From: Aquibium pacificus | Lineage (GTDB): Bacteria; Pseudomonadota; Alphaproteobacteria; Rhizobiales; Rhizobiaceae | Direction: 5' to 3' | Length of the DNA: 64,000 bases | Assembly (NCBI RefSeq): GCF_040839445.1 | Contig: NZ_JBDPGJ010000004.1 | Span: forward strand, 682,001 to 746,000 | Shown here: piece by piece, positions 44,713-53,268 of the stretch | Position numbering within the stretch: position 1 is the first letter of the stretch | Layout of the letters: every line of letters begins with the position of its first letter | The notes under the pieces: model-generated | What the model was told of the DNA's origin: nothing | What the model saw: only the letters and a program-made list of their open reading frames with translations | Databases searched by the model: none | Made by a program: the position numbers and the translations under genes

Positions 44713-47700
44713 ATGTCCCTGTCCGCAGCCGCCGACGCGGCGATCTCAACTGCACCATCCGGCACCGTCATCACCATCAAGCCCGCTGAAATTGCGCGCC
44801 AGCTAATTCCAATGCTCGGTTGGCCGGACGACGTGACGCTGTTTCACCATGACGATGAAGGCCAGCGCGCCGGAGTCGTTGTCAAGCCGATTGCTAAAGT
44901 CGCAGCTGCCGTCCGGGAGGCTATGGAACTTGCTGGCGAGCGGCATGTGTTTGCGGCGCTCACAGGGGTCCGCAGAGCGTTCAAGGACAAGACCGTGCTC
45001 GACGGCGCGCCAGCGGTGGATACGGCTTCCTACGCGATGAGAGGTCCGGATGGCGGCATCCATCTGATCCACCTTGCGGATAGTGAAGAAGGTCTCGCTG
45101 AACTTCTTGAACGGCTCGGCAAAGACATGACCGAGGATGCCTGCATTTCCGCCGACGTGCCGCTACCCTATGGTAATTACACCTTGCATGAAGATGATGC
45201 TGCGCGTCTGGTGAGTGGCGAGGACTTCGACGTCCTCTCAGTTGACGCGATCAAAGCTGCGATCTTCGGCGGGTCGGACGACGATGGCGACGGAGAGCGC
45301 TCCGCCGAGAGCGTCCTGTTCGACGACACGCTTGTCCAGACGGGGACTTGGAATGACGCCGAGGTGTACGGGGAGTTGAGTGCAGAAGCTTTTGTAGATG
45401 GTAGCGAGTATGGCTTTTGGCCAGGCGCAAAAGTCTACGGCGTCTTCCCCGATGGTATCCTTGACACCATAATCGGCTTCGCCACCGCGCGCCGTCTGTT
45501 CACAATGAAGAACCAAAACAGGCGCGACACGCTTCGTGGCGCATATCATATGCTGTCTCGCCATCGCGTAGGCACAAAAGAGGGACAATCCTTCATAGGT
45601 TGCACGTTCAGCATCGATCCAGGGACACAGCTCCTTCGGCGGCTCGCTGAAAACGTTGTTCTTGTATATTGGCTAGTGTTCGATTTTGATTCCGGGCAAT
45701 CCGCAGCAGAAGCTGCGGAGAGGTTTCGACGCCGGGCGAAGGGGAAGACCGCTCTTCAATACTCAAGTCACTCAAATAAGAAGCTCTTGGAAGATGGATC
45801 AGTTGGCCCAGAAAAACATCGGTTAGTGATCCCGCTACTGACCCCGTTTGATCCGTCCAAGTACGAAAACCCAAAGGCAGTATTCTCAGCTACATATCTA
45901 GCTGCCGCCGATTTCTTTGGCTTTGATTGCGACCCCAAATGCAAGGACCTGCCTCATGGTTTTCACGGCCCCCGGCATCCGGAAGGTGGTGAGTTTTTCG
46001 TCAATGTTTTCGCAGGCGACCTGTTCGAACTCCCGATTGTCATGCCGGAAGATCGGCCAATGGCAAAAATCGCGAGAAAGAAGGGTGTAGCTCTCAGCTA
46101 CGATGTAACCGGCGAAGCATATGTTCCCGGGGGTAGTGGCGTAGAGTTCTTCCGCTCTTTGATCGGTGATGGCCCGGATCAGCTTGGATACCATGGCCCG
46201 ATTTACCGCACGATTTGCTCCTGCCTCCATCCTTCAAATGGGGGACCTGACGCTGACGCTGGTCCGATCGTTCGGCTTCTTCGCGATACAATCGAGAAGG
46301 CGGTGAAAGGGCCCGGTCGGGCGGGGAGCGACATAGTACGGTACATGTCCGACGAGTACCTCACTGCCCAGATCGCCAGCGCTCGCATCTTCATCCGGGG
46401 ACAGATTGAAACCAAGGAGGCAGCGGAAGCGGCCGAGAAGGAAAACTTCGACGCTCTGGTCGCCGGTTATCGTGCCAGCCCCGATCCCAAGAAGCTCGAT
46501 ATAATAGGTGAGGAGTTGGCTTCCATCGGGCGGCCGTCACTGACGGCCTATGTCCGCGGAATCTTGGCTGCACCAGGAGCCGGGAAGCTTGCTGTGTCAG
46601 CTTTCGACGCCGTGATGAAGCCGCTTGAAGTGGAACATCGCGAGCGACGGCGTGAAGAGGCGAAGGGCGCCGCAACCAGAACGTCTGAAAAGCCTCTGGT
46701 TTACAAGACGGAGCATTTCGACGTGCAGTGCCAATTGGTGCAGCACGGATTGAAGCTGGCGAATGAGACTAGTCCGCACCTGTTCGAAACTGACGGGGTC
46801 GCAAAGCGCTTGATCAAGAAGGCGGATGGCAAGCACACGACGGAAGAAATGTCATGGCCGCAATTCAAGAACGCCATGAACAACGCCGTGGTATGCATCG
46901 ATGATTCGGATGGAAGAGAATCTTCACGTCGGGCATCACTACCAGAAGACGTTTGCAGTCACCTATTTGGTGCTGCCGAGTTTCCCTATCTGCTGCCTCT
47001 GGATCGGATCGTCCACACTCCCATCCATTCACGCAATGGAACGCTTCGTGCAGAGGTAGGCTACGATCCGGAAACGACTTGCTACATCGATCTTGGCAAC
47101 CTTCATATCCCCGAGGTGCCAGAGATTCCCGACGATGACGACTTGGCCCGAGCCCGTGACCTGATCCTCGGAAACATGCTCTTCGACTTTCCGTTCTCCG
47201 ATGCCTTCGGACGGGAGATCGTGAACAGCGATGGAAACGCGATCGATGACAGCGGTGACGGATCGCGGGCTAACGCCGTCGCTGCGGTATTGCAGCATTT
47301 CGTCCAAGGACTCTACAGCGGCGCCACTCCTGCCTATCTCATCGGCAAGCCCACGGCTGGCACCGGTTCTGGATACCTCGCCGACACGACCAGCATGGTG
47401 AGCGCTGGAAGGCGCGCATCACCGTTGGCTTTACCGAAGCAGGAAGACGAGATCGAGAAGCGACTGACCGGCGTCCTGATCGAAGGACGCGCTATAGTCA
47501 TGTTCGACAACGTGACAGGCCGCATCTCGTCACCCGCACTGGCAGCCTTCCTTACGGCTGGCGATAGCTTTTCAGGTCGGCGACTCGGAAGCTCGGAGAT
47601 GCTTGACCTGAAAAAGCGGTGCACCGTCATCGTAACGGGCAACGGCCTGGAACTGGACGGGGAACAGCGCCGCCGCTTTGTGCCTATATATCTGGATGCC

Positions 47701-48288
47701 AAGACCGACAAACCCGGAGACCGGGACCCTGATGCGTTTAGACAGCCCAAACTTCATGACTATATGGAGCGGAACCGAGGTGAATTGGTCTGGGCCTGCT
47801 TGACCATCGTGCAAAACTGGTTTGCCAAAGGTCAACCTTCCGGCACCGTCATTCTGGCGACTTTTGAAGCCTACTGTCGCGTAATGGGCGGCATTCTGGA
47901 CGCGGCCGGAATTGATGGGTTCCTATCCAACGTAGGACTGTTCCGTGAGTCGCAGGCCGATGGCGCAGGAGATGGCGATGACGACACCCTTTTCATGCAG
48001 GCCCTCTATGATGAGGCATCTCGACGCAAGCTTCTTGAAAAAGGCTTCACGGGCGAGATCGCGAACGAGGTTGCCTTCAGGGGTGACGTAGCTCAATTCG
48101 CTTGTCTCAACATCGATCCGTTTGAGCGTGACAAGGAAGGGGTGCTCAAGCGGTGGCTGAGCCGGGGCACAACGCTCAAAACGTATCGACTCGAAATCGA
48201 TGGAGAACCCAAGTTGATGCGCTTCATGCGTGCCACTCCGCAGCCGGTGACAAAGCGCGCCCGTTGGAAGTTCGTGCCCGCCGAGTAA
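44713..48288 (+). CDS. Large primase-helicase-like replication protein
   Basis: A 1191-residue protein; GGAG precedes ATG 44713. An archaeo-eukaryotic primase-like core is suggested by the order VYWLVFDFDSG (Asp-x-Asp near 325), QYSSHSNKK (S-x-H near 351) and KHRLVIPLL (near 369). The C-terminal third (about 860-1000) resembles the SF3/D5-type ATPase of phage and plasmid replicases: AYLIGKPTAGTGSGYLAD, AIVMFDNVTGRISSPALAAF, RCTVIVTGNGLELDGEQRRR and FVPIYLDA. The P-loop is unusual, since it lacks the Lys after the last Gly. Acidic linkers (SDDDGDGE, PDDDDLA) separate regions. It probably primes and unwinds at the repeat cluster just downstream; specific activity is inferred. Confidence 0.7.
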   Translation: MSLSAAADAAISTAPSGTVITIKPAEIARQLIPMLGWPDDVTLFHHDDEGQRAGVVVKPIAKVAAAVREAMELAGERHVFAALTGVRRAFKDKTVLDGAPAVDTASYAMRGPDGGIHLIHLADSEEGLAELLERLGKDMTEDACISADVPLPYGNYTLHEDDAARLVSGEDFDVLSVDAIKAAIFGGSDDDGDGERSAESVLFDDTLVQTGTWNDAEVYGELSAEAFVDGSEYGFWPGAKVYGVFPDGILDTIIGFATARRLFTMKNQNRRDTLRGAYHMLSRHRVGTKEGQSFIGCTFSIDPGTQLLRRLAENVVLVYWLVFDFDSGQSAAEAAERFRRRAKGKTALQYSSHSNKKLLEDGSVGPEKHRLVIPLLTPFDPSKYENPKAVFSATYLAAADFFGFDCDPKCKDLPHGFHGPRHPEGGEFFVNVFAGDLFELPIVMPEDRPMAKIARKKGVALSYDVTGEAYVPGGSGVEFFRSLIGDGPDQLGYHGPIYRTICSCLHPSNGGPDADAGPIVRLLRDTIEKAVKGPGRAGSDIVRYMSDEYLTAQIASARIFIRGQIETKEAAEAAEKENFDALVAGYRASPDPKKLDIIGEELASIGRPSLTAYVRGILAAPGAGKLAVSAFDAVMKPLEVEHRERRREEAKGAATRTSEKPLVYKTEHFDVQCQLVQHGLKLANETSPHLFETDGVAKRLIKKADGKHTTEEMSWPQFKNAMNNAVVCIDDSDGRESSRRASLPEDVCSHLFGAAEFPYLLPLDRIVHTPIHSRNGTLRAEVGYDPETTCYIDLGNLHIPEVPEIPDDDDLARARDLILGNMLFDFPFSDAFGREIVNSDGNAIDDSGDGSRANAVAAVLQHFVQGLYSGATPAYLIGKPTAGTGSGYLADTTSMVSAGRRASPLALPKQEDEIEKRLTGVLIEGRAIVMFDNVTGRISSPALAAFLTAGDSFSGRRLGSSEMLDLKKRCTVIVTGNGLELDGEQRRRFVPIYLDAKTDKPGDRDPDAFRQPKLHDYMERNRGELVWACLTIVQNWFAKGQPSGTVILATFEAYCRVMGGILDAAGIDGFLSNVGLFRESQADGAGDGDDDTLFMQALYDEASRRKLLEKGFTGEIANEVAFRGDVAQFACLNIDPFERDKEGVLKRWLSRGTTLKTYRLEIDGEPKLMRFMRATPQPVTKRARWKFVPAE

Positions 48289-48311
48289 GGTGGGAAGGGA
48301 AACACAGGGTC

Positions 48312-48588
48312 CGGGAGGTCAGCGGGAGGTTCCAGAGGGTCCACCGGGAGGACTCCACCATTCAAGAATGGTGAAACGCTGCGGGTCCGGGAGGTCCGGG
48401 AGGTCCGGGAGGGTAGACTTCCCCTCTCTCTGCTCTGTTAGAAAGAAACTAGTGTAGGAGCCGTGCACTACGATGCTGAATCTTATTTGCGACCATAGTG
48501 GGGTGTTTCAGCAGTTAACCTCCCGCCCTCCCGACTCCTTGGAAATGCTGGATTTTGACCTCCCGCCAGTCCTCCCGCTGACCTCCCG
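48312..48588. repeat. CGGGAGG iteron array, six direct then five inverted copies
   Basis: Plus-strand copies start at 48312, 48323, 48345, 48388, 48397 and 48406. Reverse-complement copies start at 48519, 48527, 48559, 48571 and 48582. The first three are spaced 11 and 22 bp and the next three 9 bp. The context is usually GGTCCGGGAGGTC. Confidence 0.8.
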
Positions 48589-48664
48589 CGACAACACGAA
48601 CCAACCACAAAGGCGAAGCCGACCAATACGCAGCATCTGCTCTCAACCGCCAGACCTCTATCCG

Positions 48665-48984
48665 TCTGGACTCAACCTCCGATCTCCTTGGTAGTCTTCT
48701 GAACCCATTACACCGCTGGTACGTGCCGCGTCAGCCTCACCTAACCGATAACCCTTTCGGTTGAGTCCAGAATCCCGGACTGCCGAACCGAACGGTTGAG
48801 ACCAGAAGCCTCGTGCGGACGTGCCTTCTGATCTCAACCTCCTACTCAGCACTTCCGAACGATCCGATGAACGCAACGAGTACGACCGTCTAGCAAACGA
48901 GATGAGTGCAGACTCGCCTTCTCCACTCGACCGTCAAAGATCGCCAGCACCGACCGCACAGAAATTGAATGGGTTGAGTGCAGA
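48665..48984. repeat. Cluster of GGTTGAGTSCAGA 13-mers
   Basis: Copies: 48665-48677 (minus), 48759-48771 (plus), 48794-48806 (plus, GAC variant), 48827-48839 (minus, GAT variant), 48901-48912 (plus, GATGAGTGCAGA) and 48972-48984 (plus). Further copies are scattered elsewhere in the island, for example 51046-51058, 51904-51916, 52002-52014 and 56938-56950. Confidence 0.75.
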
Positions 48985-48988
48985 CGGC

Positions 48989-49210
48989 CTAACCGGCCGA
49001 CCGGCGCCGGGGCGCATCTTCTTCCCACGTGGGCTCGGCATTCGGGGTGGCGGGTGGCTCCTGCGATTCTGAGGAGAACAGCTCTCCCCACTTTCCCAGG
49101 AGTCCGCGACACGAAGAGCAGGCTACTTCTTCATAAACGGCAATGGACGCTTCGACTTGGAATTCGTTGAGTGCACCGCAGTGGCTGCATTGCAGGAGTT
49201 TCGCTGTCAT
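48989..49210 (-). CDS. Small zinc-ribbon protein
   Basis: A 73-residue protein starting at ATG 49210 with a strong SD (GGGGGAGG, 7 bases away). It begins MTAKLLQCSHCGALNEFQVE and has a second pair in EVACSSCRGLLGKWGELF: two C-x2-C knuckles about 20 residues apart, typical of a zinc ribbon. The C-terminal third is acidic and proline-rich. Function unknown; such proteins often act as small regulators or adaptors in mobile elements. Confidence 0.65.
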   Translation of the reverse strand: MTAKLLQCSHCGALNEFQVEASIAVYEEVACSSCRGLLGKWGELFSSESQEPPATPNAEPTWEEDAPRRRSAG

Positions 49211-50050
49211 GGCATTGCCTCCCCCTAGAACAGAAGGTCGGTTGTTCCGACGACCTGCGCACGATAGCACCTTCTTCGGAGATTCCATAGCGACAACGGC
49301 CGACCACGCTAACGAGGTCACCGCGACCGGCAGCGGCCATTTTTTACGATCTCCCGTCCGTCTGACGACGACAAATCAAGGCTCAAAACTAGGTCTAAAT
49401 TTTGCAGGTTCGCGTGCGGAAGCGCAGCCCGTGACGATCGCGACGAGTTTTGTTCGCACGCCCGCGATGGTTTCCTATGTACGTTAGTTAACATATGAAG
49501 TAAAATCGACACATCCCGGAGCCTGTGCTCTCGCGACGGAATCTGCGGACCTGCATTTCGTTGGTCGCCGATACTTCTTTGGGTCGCCGGATTGCGCCAC
49601 CGGTGCCGTCATGGCCGTGGTCTGCGGAGCCGACCACGCCATGGCTATGACGGTGATACCGCTGAAGCCGTCAAGGCGATCTTGCAGCGACCGTGCCGGA
49701 CGTATCCCGAGGTGGTACGAATGGAAGCACGCTCGGAAGCGGTTGAAGGAACCCGACCCAGGGATCGCTAAAAATTTAGTCAAATGCACGAGATCGCCAA
49801 CCGCCACACTGCCGCCGCTGAAGAGGCTCCGACACGTTCGGAAGGCCGAACACGCGCAGGAACCTACCGCGTCTCCACTGTCATGTATTCGTGCAGATAA
49901 AATCTTCTGTCGAACATATTCCAATCCGCTTTCCAACGGCGTTTACCAAGCGAAAAATATATAGGAAATACAGCAATTAAGGAGCGAAACGAGCGTTGCG
50001 ATTCCTGAAATCCCTCGTATTATCGCGATTGCGGGTAAGGAGTAACGCCA
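49211..50050. other. 840-bp stretch without a convincing gene
   Basis: AT-rich in places (49480-49510, 49950-49990). Two overlapping opposite open frames (49484-49936 minus, 49611-49964 plus) lack SDs and family resemblance. The leader of the recombinase gene (GGGTAAGGAG at 50032-50041) closes the region. Confidence 0.4.
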
Positions 50051-50728
50051 GTGACTAAATACGTCTGTTATCTTCGTGTCTCTAAAAAGTCCCAAGGCGA
50101 ATCTGGTCTGGGGCTTGAGGCACAACAGCGCGATCTCGAATTGTTTCTCTCAAGCTACACAAAAGACCCGGAGGTTATTGCTACCTTCACCGAAGTGCAG
50201 TCAGGCGCGGACGATGATCGACCGGAGCTTGCGAAGGCGCTGGCGCTGGTCCGGAAGACTCCGGATTGCGAGCTTCTGGTTGCAAAGCTGGATCGCCTTT
50301 CGAGGCGGGTGAGCTTTGTCGCGAAGCTCATGGAAGATAAGAAAGTCAAGTTGCGTGTCGCCTGTATGCCTCATGCCGACCCGTTCGCCCTTCACGTTTA
50401 TTCGGCACTTTCCGAACAGGAGCGGATTTTCATTTCCCAGCGGACCCGCGCCGCCCTCCAGTCCGCGAAGGCGCGCGGCGTTAAGCTTGGCGGCTGCCGG
50501 GACAACATCGATGCCCGCAACGCTGGACTTAAGGCAGCAGCCGATGCGCGCGCATCAAAGCTGATCACTATTATCGGCCCGATGCGCGACGGCGGGAAGA
50601 CGCTTGCGGAGATCGCCAACGCGCTAACCACCATGGCTGTCCCCACGGCGCGTGGCGGGCGCTGGAGCCCCGTGCAAGTGTCGGACATCCTCCGGCGCGC
50701 ACCTGACTGCGCTCGCGGGGCAAGCTAA
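50051..50728 (+). CDS. Serine site-specific recombinase (resolvase/invertase family)
   Basis: A 225-residue protein with GTG start and SD AAGGAG nine bases upstream. The catalytic Ser is residue 11 in YVCYLRVSKKSQ. Then come LEAQQRDLELFLSSY, LVAKLDRLSRRVSFVAKLME (Asp and the Arg pair of the active site) and EQERIFISQRTRAALQSAKARG (long E helix). A small C-terminal helix-turn-helix follows (TLAEIANALTTMAVPTARGG, then WSPVQVSDILRR). It could resolve multimers, switch a segment or assist excision. It is the second recombinase of the island besides the tyrosine integrase. Confidence 0.9.
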   Translation: MTKYVCYLRVSKKSQGESGLGLEAQQRDLELFLSSYTKDPEVIATFTEVQSGADDDRPELAKALALVRKTPDCELLVAKLDRLSRRVSFVAKLMEDKKVKLRVACMPHADPFALHVYSALSEQERIFISQRTRAALQSAKARGVKLGGCRDNIDARNAGLKAAADARASKLITIIGPMRDGGKTLAEIANALTTMAVPTARGGRWSPVQVSDILRRAPDCARGAS

Positions 50729-50799
50729 TGGGAGTGCTCTTCGCACTGATCAATTTGATAATGGCTCTCATTTTTTTCTACGTCCTCTGGCCTCTCTAG
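50728..50799 (+). CDS. 23-residue single-helix membrane peptide coupled to the recombinase
   Basis: The start ATG shares a base with the recombinase stop (TAATG) and the frame encodes MGVLFALINLIMALIFFYVL plus WPL before TAG. Nearly the whole peptide is one transmembrane helix. Very short, so the call rests on the overlap, on its composition and on the clean stop; it could be fortuitous. Confidence 0.4.
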   Translation: MGVLFALINLIMALIFFYVLWPL

Positions 50800-51340
50800 C
50801 ATGTCACCTCATGCGACCCGCAACGACTGCTGTAGGCTAAAGCCGCAGCGTTGATCAGAGAAGCAAGCGGAAAGCTTTAGAAAAGCTTTCCGCAATTTTC
50901 TTGCAATGTTGTCTAAAATTTAAGTCAAAAAGGGACCCGATGGGGTAGTTACCCCTACGCCTCTGGATCGCCTTATAGTGCCTGTTAGTGCGCACTAAAC
51001 TTTGTGTTTCGGGTTCAGTGACGGTTTCCATGCAAGGGAACAAGGTCTGCACTCAACCTTCAACCCGACCAGCCGCCTCAGCCCGGCTAAATCGCCACCC
51101 GGCCGAACCAAAAAGCTCTCGGATATCGCCAGGGTGTGTTAATATTTCGGTGCCGCTCGGAATGATCCGCTCCGACCTGTGCCAACATCCTGACGTGAAT
51201 CAGGATTGTGAATTCTGTTCTAGATTTGGTTGGACGAGCGACCCGTAGGTTTCGATCACATCCAAGATATTCATTGGCATGTGAGTAGTGCAACAACTAG
51301 AAGTAGATGAAGTACAATCTGTCAGTTGCAGCTTGGAAAG
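50800..51340. other. Gene-free stretch with a hairpin, a palindrome and one 13-mer
   Basis: Besides the stem-loop at 50867, the perfect 14-bp palindrome TTAGTGCGCACTAA lies at 50985-50998 and a reverse copy of the 13-mer (TCTGCACTCAACC) at 51046-51058. No protein-coding signal is convincing. Confidence 0.5.
50867..50893 (+). terminator. Perfect 11-bp stem-loop after the recombinase
   Basis: GCGGAAAGCTT (50867-50877) and AAGCTTTCCGC (50883-50893) with a 5-base loop, followed by AATTTTCTTG. It is a likely intrinsic terminator although the T-run is interrupted. Confidence 0.55.
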
Positions 51341-51721
51341 ATGATCAAGTCAATGATTCGCGATGGCATCGGATTCGTGAAGCTGGTTCGTCCGCTCGCT
51401 CTCTATCGCGCTAAGAGATACATGCAAACGGAAGAGCTTCTGAGACGCCGCAAGATCGCCGGAAACTATTCAATCGTGGCCGCGCTGCTGTCGGCGTCAT
51501 GTCACCATCATATGGGCAATGTAGGCTATGCAACTGCCCTATACGAAGACATTTACATCAAGGCCAGTTCTCAAGAGTTTTTCAATCAAGACAGCACGGA
51601 GTTCCTGCGTAGCTATGCTGTCTGGGCTGCGGAACGACGAATCGCGCGTCGGGCATTCGATCTGCGGCGGGTTAACTTTGTCCTTCGAAGTATGTTTGCT
51701 CTCGGTGATGTAGAGCTCTGA
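51341..51721 (+). CDS. Hypothetical protein, 126 residues
   Basis: Starts MIKSMIRDGIGFVKLVRPLA with GGAAAG close upstream; a TTG at 51326 is an alternative. It is rich in Arg, Ala and Tyr and predicted mostly helical; AALLSASCHHHMGNVGYATA and EDIYIKASSQEFFNQDSTEF show no known motif, though the helix-turn-helix pattern with AxxLY could be TPR-like. Function unknown. Confidence 0.4.
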   Translation: MIKSMIRDGIGFVKLVRPLALYRAKRYMQTEELLRRRKIAGNYSIVAALLSASCHHHMGNVGYATALYEDIYIKASSQEFFNQDSTEFLRSYAVWAAERRIARRAFDLRRVNFVLRSMFALGDVEL

Positions 51722-52235
51722 TAAATATTTCTATGTTAGTTTTCTAATGTATTGAGACAATAACGGACCGTCCCTTTCTCGCCACATCCCGGTCCTTTTG
51801 AACGCGCGATTTGGAACATAATCATAGTATTCGGTTCCAAGCCCCGCATTATTCCAAGCTGCCGATGCCGTGAAAAGCAACTGCCAGGCTTCACACCGTC
51901 TACTCTGCACTCAACCCCAGCCAATCGAACTGCAATCCATCCCTCTGAACAATGGGTGAAGGGATCATAAGAACGCATCTCGCATGATGCGATAAGACGA
52001 TTGTTGAGTCCAGAAGTGGCATCAAAAAAAATTTCTATGTCAGAACTAGATATAGCGCTCGGAATATGAATCGACTCGAATAATATTGAGCCAGTATCAC
52101 GTATATCTTGACACACTACATCGAGATAGATTAGAATTCATTCAGACATCAGGAATGCGCGCTGGGAGCGTGCACCCACCGCAGGGCGGCTGGCTATCCT
52201 GATCCCCCAACAAATCAATGGATAGGAGAGCGCCC
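51722..52235. other. Regulatory gap upstream of the ribbon-helix-helix operon
   Basis: It contains two 13-mers (51904-51916 reverse; 52002-52014, GTTGAGTCCAGA) flanking the palindrome TCGCATGATGCGA (51980-51992). The remainder is AT-rich (51720-51770, 52015-52140). An opposite open frame (51736-52116) has no supporting signal. Confidence 0.55.
51980..51992. promoter_or_regulatory. Island palindrome, copy 2 (TCGCATGATGCGA)
   Basis: Followed by TAAG, as is copy 3; CTCGCATGATGCGATAAG is shared between the two. It lies about 245 bp before the first RHH gene. Confidence 0.65.
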
Positions 52236-52433
52236 ATGAGCGCGAGTTATATTCGTGGCAAACCCCACCAACTTTCTCAGCCCGCCCGAGGATGCAATGT
52301 ATATTTGACCGGTGACATGATCGAATGGCTCGGAGAACGGGCAGAATCCAGTCAGCTATCAGTTTCTTCGCTGATCCGCACGATCCTCCACGACGCGATG
52401 CGGGCGGAACGGGAGGCGAACCACCATGTATGA
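52236..52433 (+). CDS. Small ribbon-helix-helix-like protein 1
   Basis: A 65-residue protein; TAGGAGAG stands seven bases before the ATG. The segment CNVYLTGDMIEWLGERAESS followed by QLSVSSLIRTILHDAM fits a short beta strand and two helices, as in Arc/CopG DNA-binding proteins. First gene of a four-gene cluster with overlapping ends. A role in binding the nearby palindrome is inference. Confidence 0.6.
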   Translation: MSASYIRGKPHQLSQPARGCNVYLTGDMIEWLGERAESSQLSVSSLIRTILHDAMRAEREANHHV

Positions 52434-52629
52434 GCCCGTCTCACATAATCGTGTGGTTGTGCAGTTGCCAGACTCCTTGCTCGAATTCCTGGACGGCGAG
52501 TGTGAGCGATATGCTCTCAGCCGGTCGGCGATCGTTCGCCAGTCCCTTGACCTTCGGCGCACCACTAACCGGCGGCGCGCGGCGCTCGAAGATGAGTTGT
52601 TCACCGTACCGGCGGAGGACCTGTCATGA
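52426..52629 (+). CDS. Small ribbon-helix-helix (CopG-like) protein 2
   Basis: A 67-residue protein overlapping the preceding gene by 8 bp. RVVVQLPDSLLEFLDGECER then YALSRSAIVRQSLDLRR is a textbook RHH pattern (strand, then helix-turn-helix with SRSAIVRQ). Such proteins are plasmid-type regulators or antitoxins; the following genes do not resemble known toxins. Confidence 0.65.
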   Translation: MYEPVSHNRVVVQLPDSLLEFLDGECERYALSRSAIVRQSLDLRRTTNRRRAALEDELFTVPAEDLS

Positions 52630-52835
52630 GCGCTGGGGATCAAGAGGCGCCGGTCGCACGCGCTGCTCCACGGATCGTGCTGGACTACGCAAAACTGGGC
52701 CGCGCGCCCGCAGTGTTGCGCGAACAGGTTCGCACGCACATGCGCACGCTCGACGACCCCGAAGCATCCGAAATCGACCGCACTCACGCCCGTTCCGCCA
52801 TTGAGGCGTTCCGGGAGAAGATCGCAGAGGAATGA
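52626..52835 (+). CDS. Small hypothetical protein, 69 residues
   Basis: The start overlaps the previous stop (ATGA). It contains RIVLDYAKLGRAPAVLREQV and DDPEASEIDRTHARSAIEAF, and appears helical, charged and soluble. No family recognised. Position in a coupled operon with two RHH proteins suggests a partner or accessory role. Confidence 0.5.
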   Translation: MSAGDQEAPVARAAPRIVLDYAKLGRAPAVLREQVRTHMRTLDDPEASEIDRTHARSAIEAFREKIAEE

Positions 52836-52839
52836 AGCA

Positions 52840-53268
52840 ATGACAGAGCTAAACGACAAACAGAAAGCCTATCTCGCAACGCACGGCAATGGAAAGCCGT
52901 TGAAAGACTGCCCACCCGAGGTTCGCTTGGAAGTGGCGAATCTTGGCGATGGTCCTACGAAGCGTACTGGCCGTACGCCCGAAACACAGATCGTTGCTCC
53001 GTCCAAGACCAAATACGAGTGGGACGACGCTGCCGGTGAACTTGTGGCCGTCAAACGCGAGCATCCCCCGCTACCTCCAGAGGATCGCCCGGACCACGCT
53101 CGCTTGGACGCGCTTTCTCCAGAACGTCGCTCTGAGTACGCGGATGCCGCTACTACGGTTAGAGCGGCACGGGCAGAAGCACATCTGCCAGTTGCGTCGC
53201 GGCGTATTTCGCCAGACCGCCTCAAGGCAGCGGAGGATATCGTGTCGTATTACACAAAGCCGGAATGA
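52840..53268 (+). CDS. Hypothetical protein, 142 residues
   Basis: ATG 52840 follows AGAGGAATGAAGCA, 4 bp after the preceding stop. It starts MTELNDKQKAYLATHGNGKP, has a charged middle EWDDAAGELVAVKREHPPLP and ends RISPDRLKAAEDIVSYYTKPE. Low hydrophobicity and many Arg/Glu/Pro suggest a partly disordered, possibly nucleic-acid- or protein-binding factor. Last gene of the RHH operon. Confidence 0.5.
   Translation: MTELNDKQKAYLATHGNGKPLKDCPPEVRLEVANLGDGPTKRTGRTPETQIVAPSKTKYEWDDAAGELVAVKREHPPLPPEDRPDHARLDALSPERRSEYADAATTVRAARAEAHLPVASRRISPDRLKAAEDIVSYYTKPE

Larger units (their letters stand above)
48289..48988. other. Candidate replication origin: repeat-dense gap after the replicase
   Basis: It contains six CGGGAGG motifs on the plus strand (48312-48412), an AT-richer middle (48420-48510), five CCTCCCG motifs (48519-48588), and then six copies of the GGTTGAGTSCAGA-type 13-mer in both orientations (48665-48984). 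No credible gene lies in the 700 bp. Position directly behind a replicase gene plus iterated motifs is the usual layout of a self-replicating element's origin. Confidence 0.55.

Noticed and set aside
48473..48694. 73-codon frame in the repeat region
   Set aside because: It runs through the CCTCCCG iterons, which produce its Pro/Ser/Leu-rich sequence; no SD.
49484..49964. Two opposing open frames as small genes
   Set aside because: Neither has a ribosome-binding site, conserved motif or good composition, and they overlap each other.
51736..52116. 126-codon minus-strand frame
   Set aside because: It spans the palindrome and two 13-mers, lacks an SD and resembles nothing.
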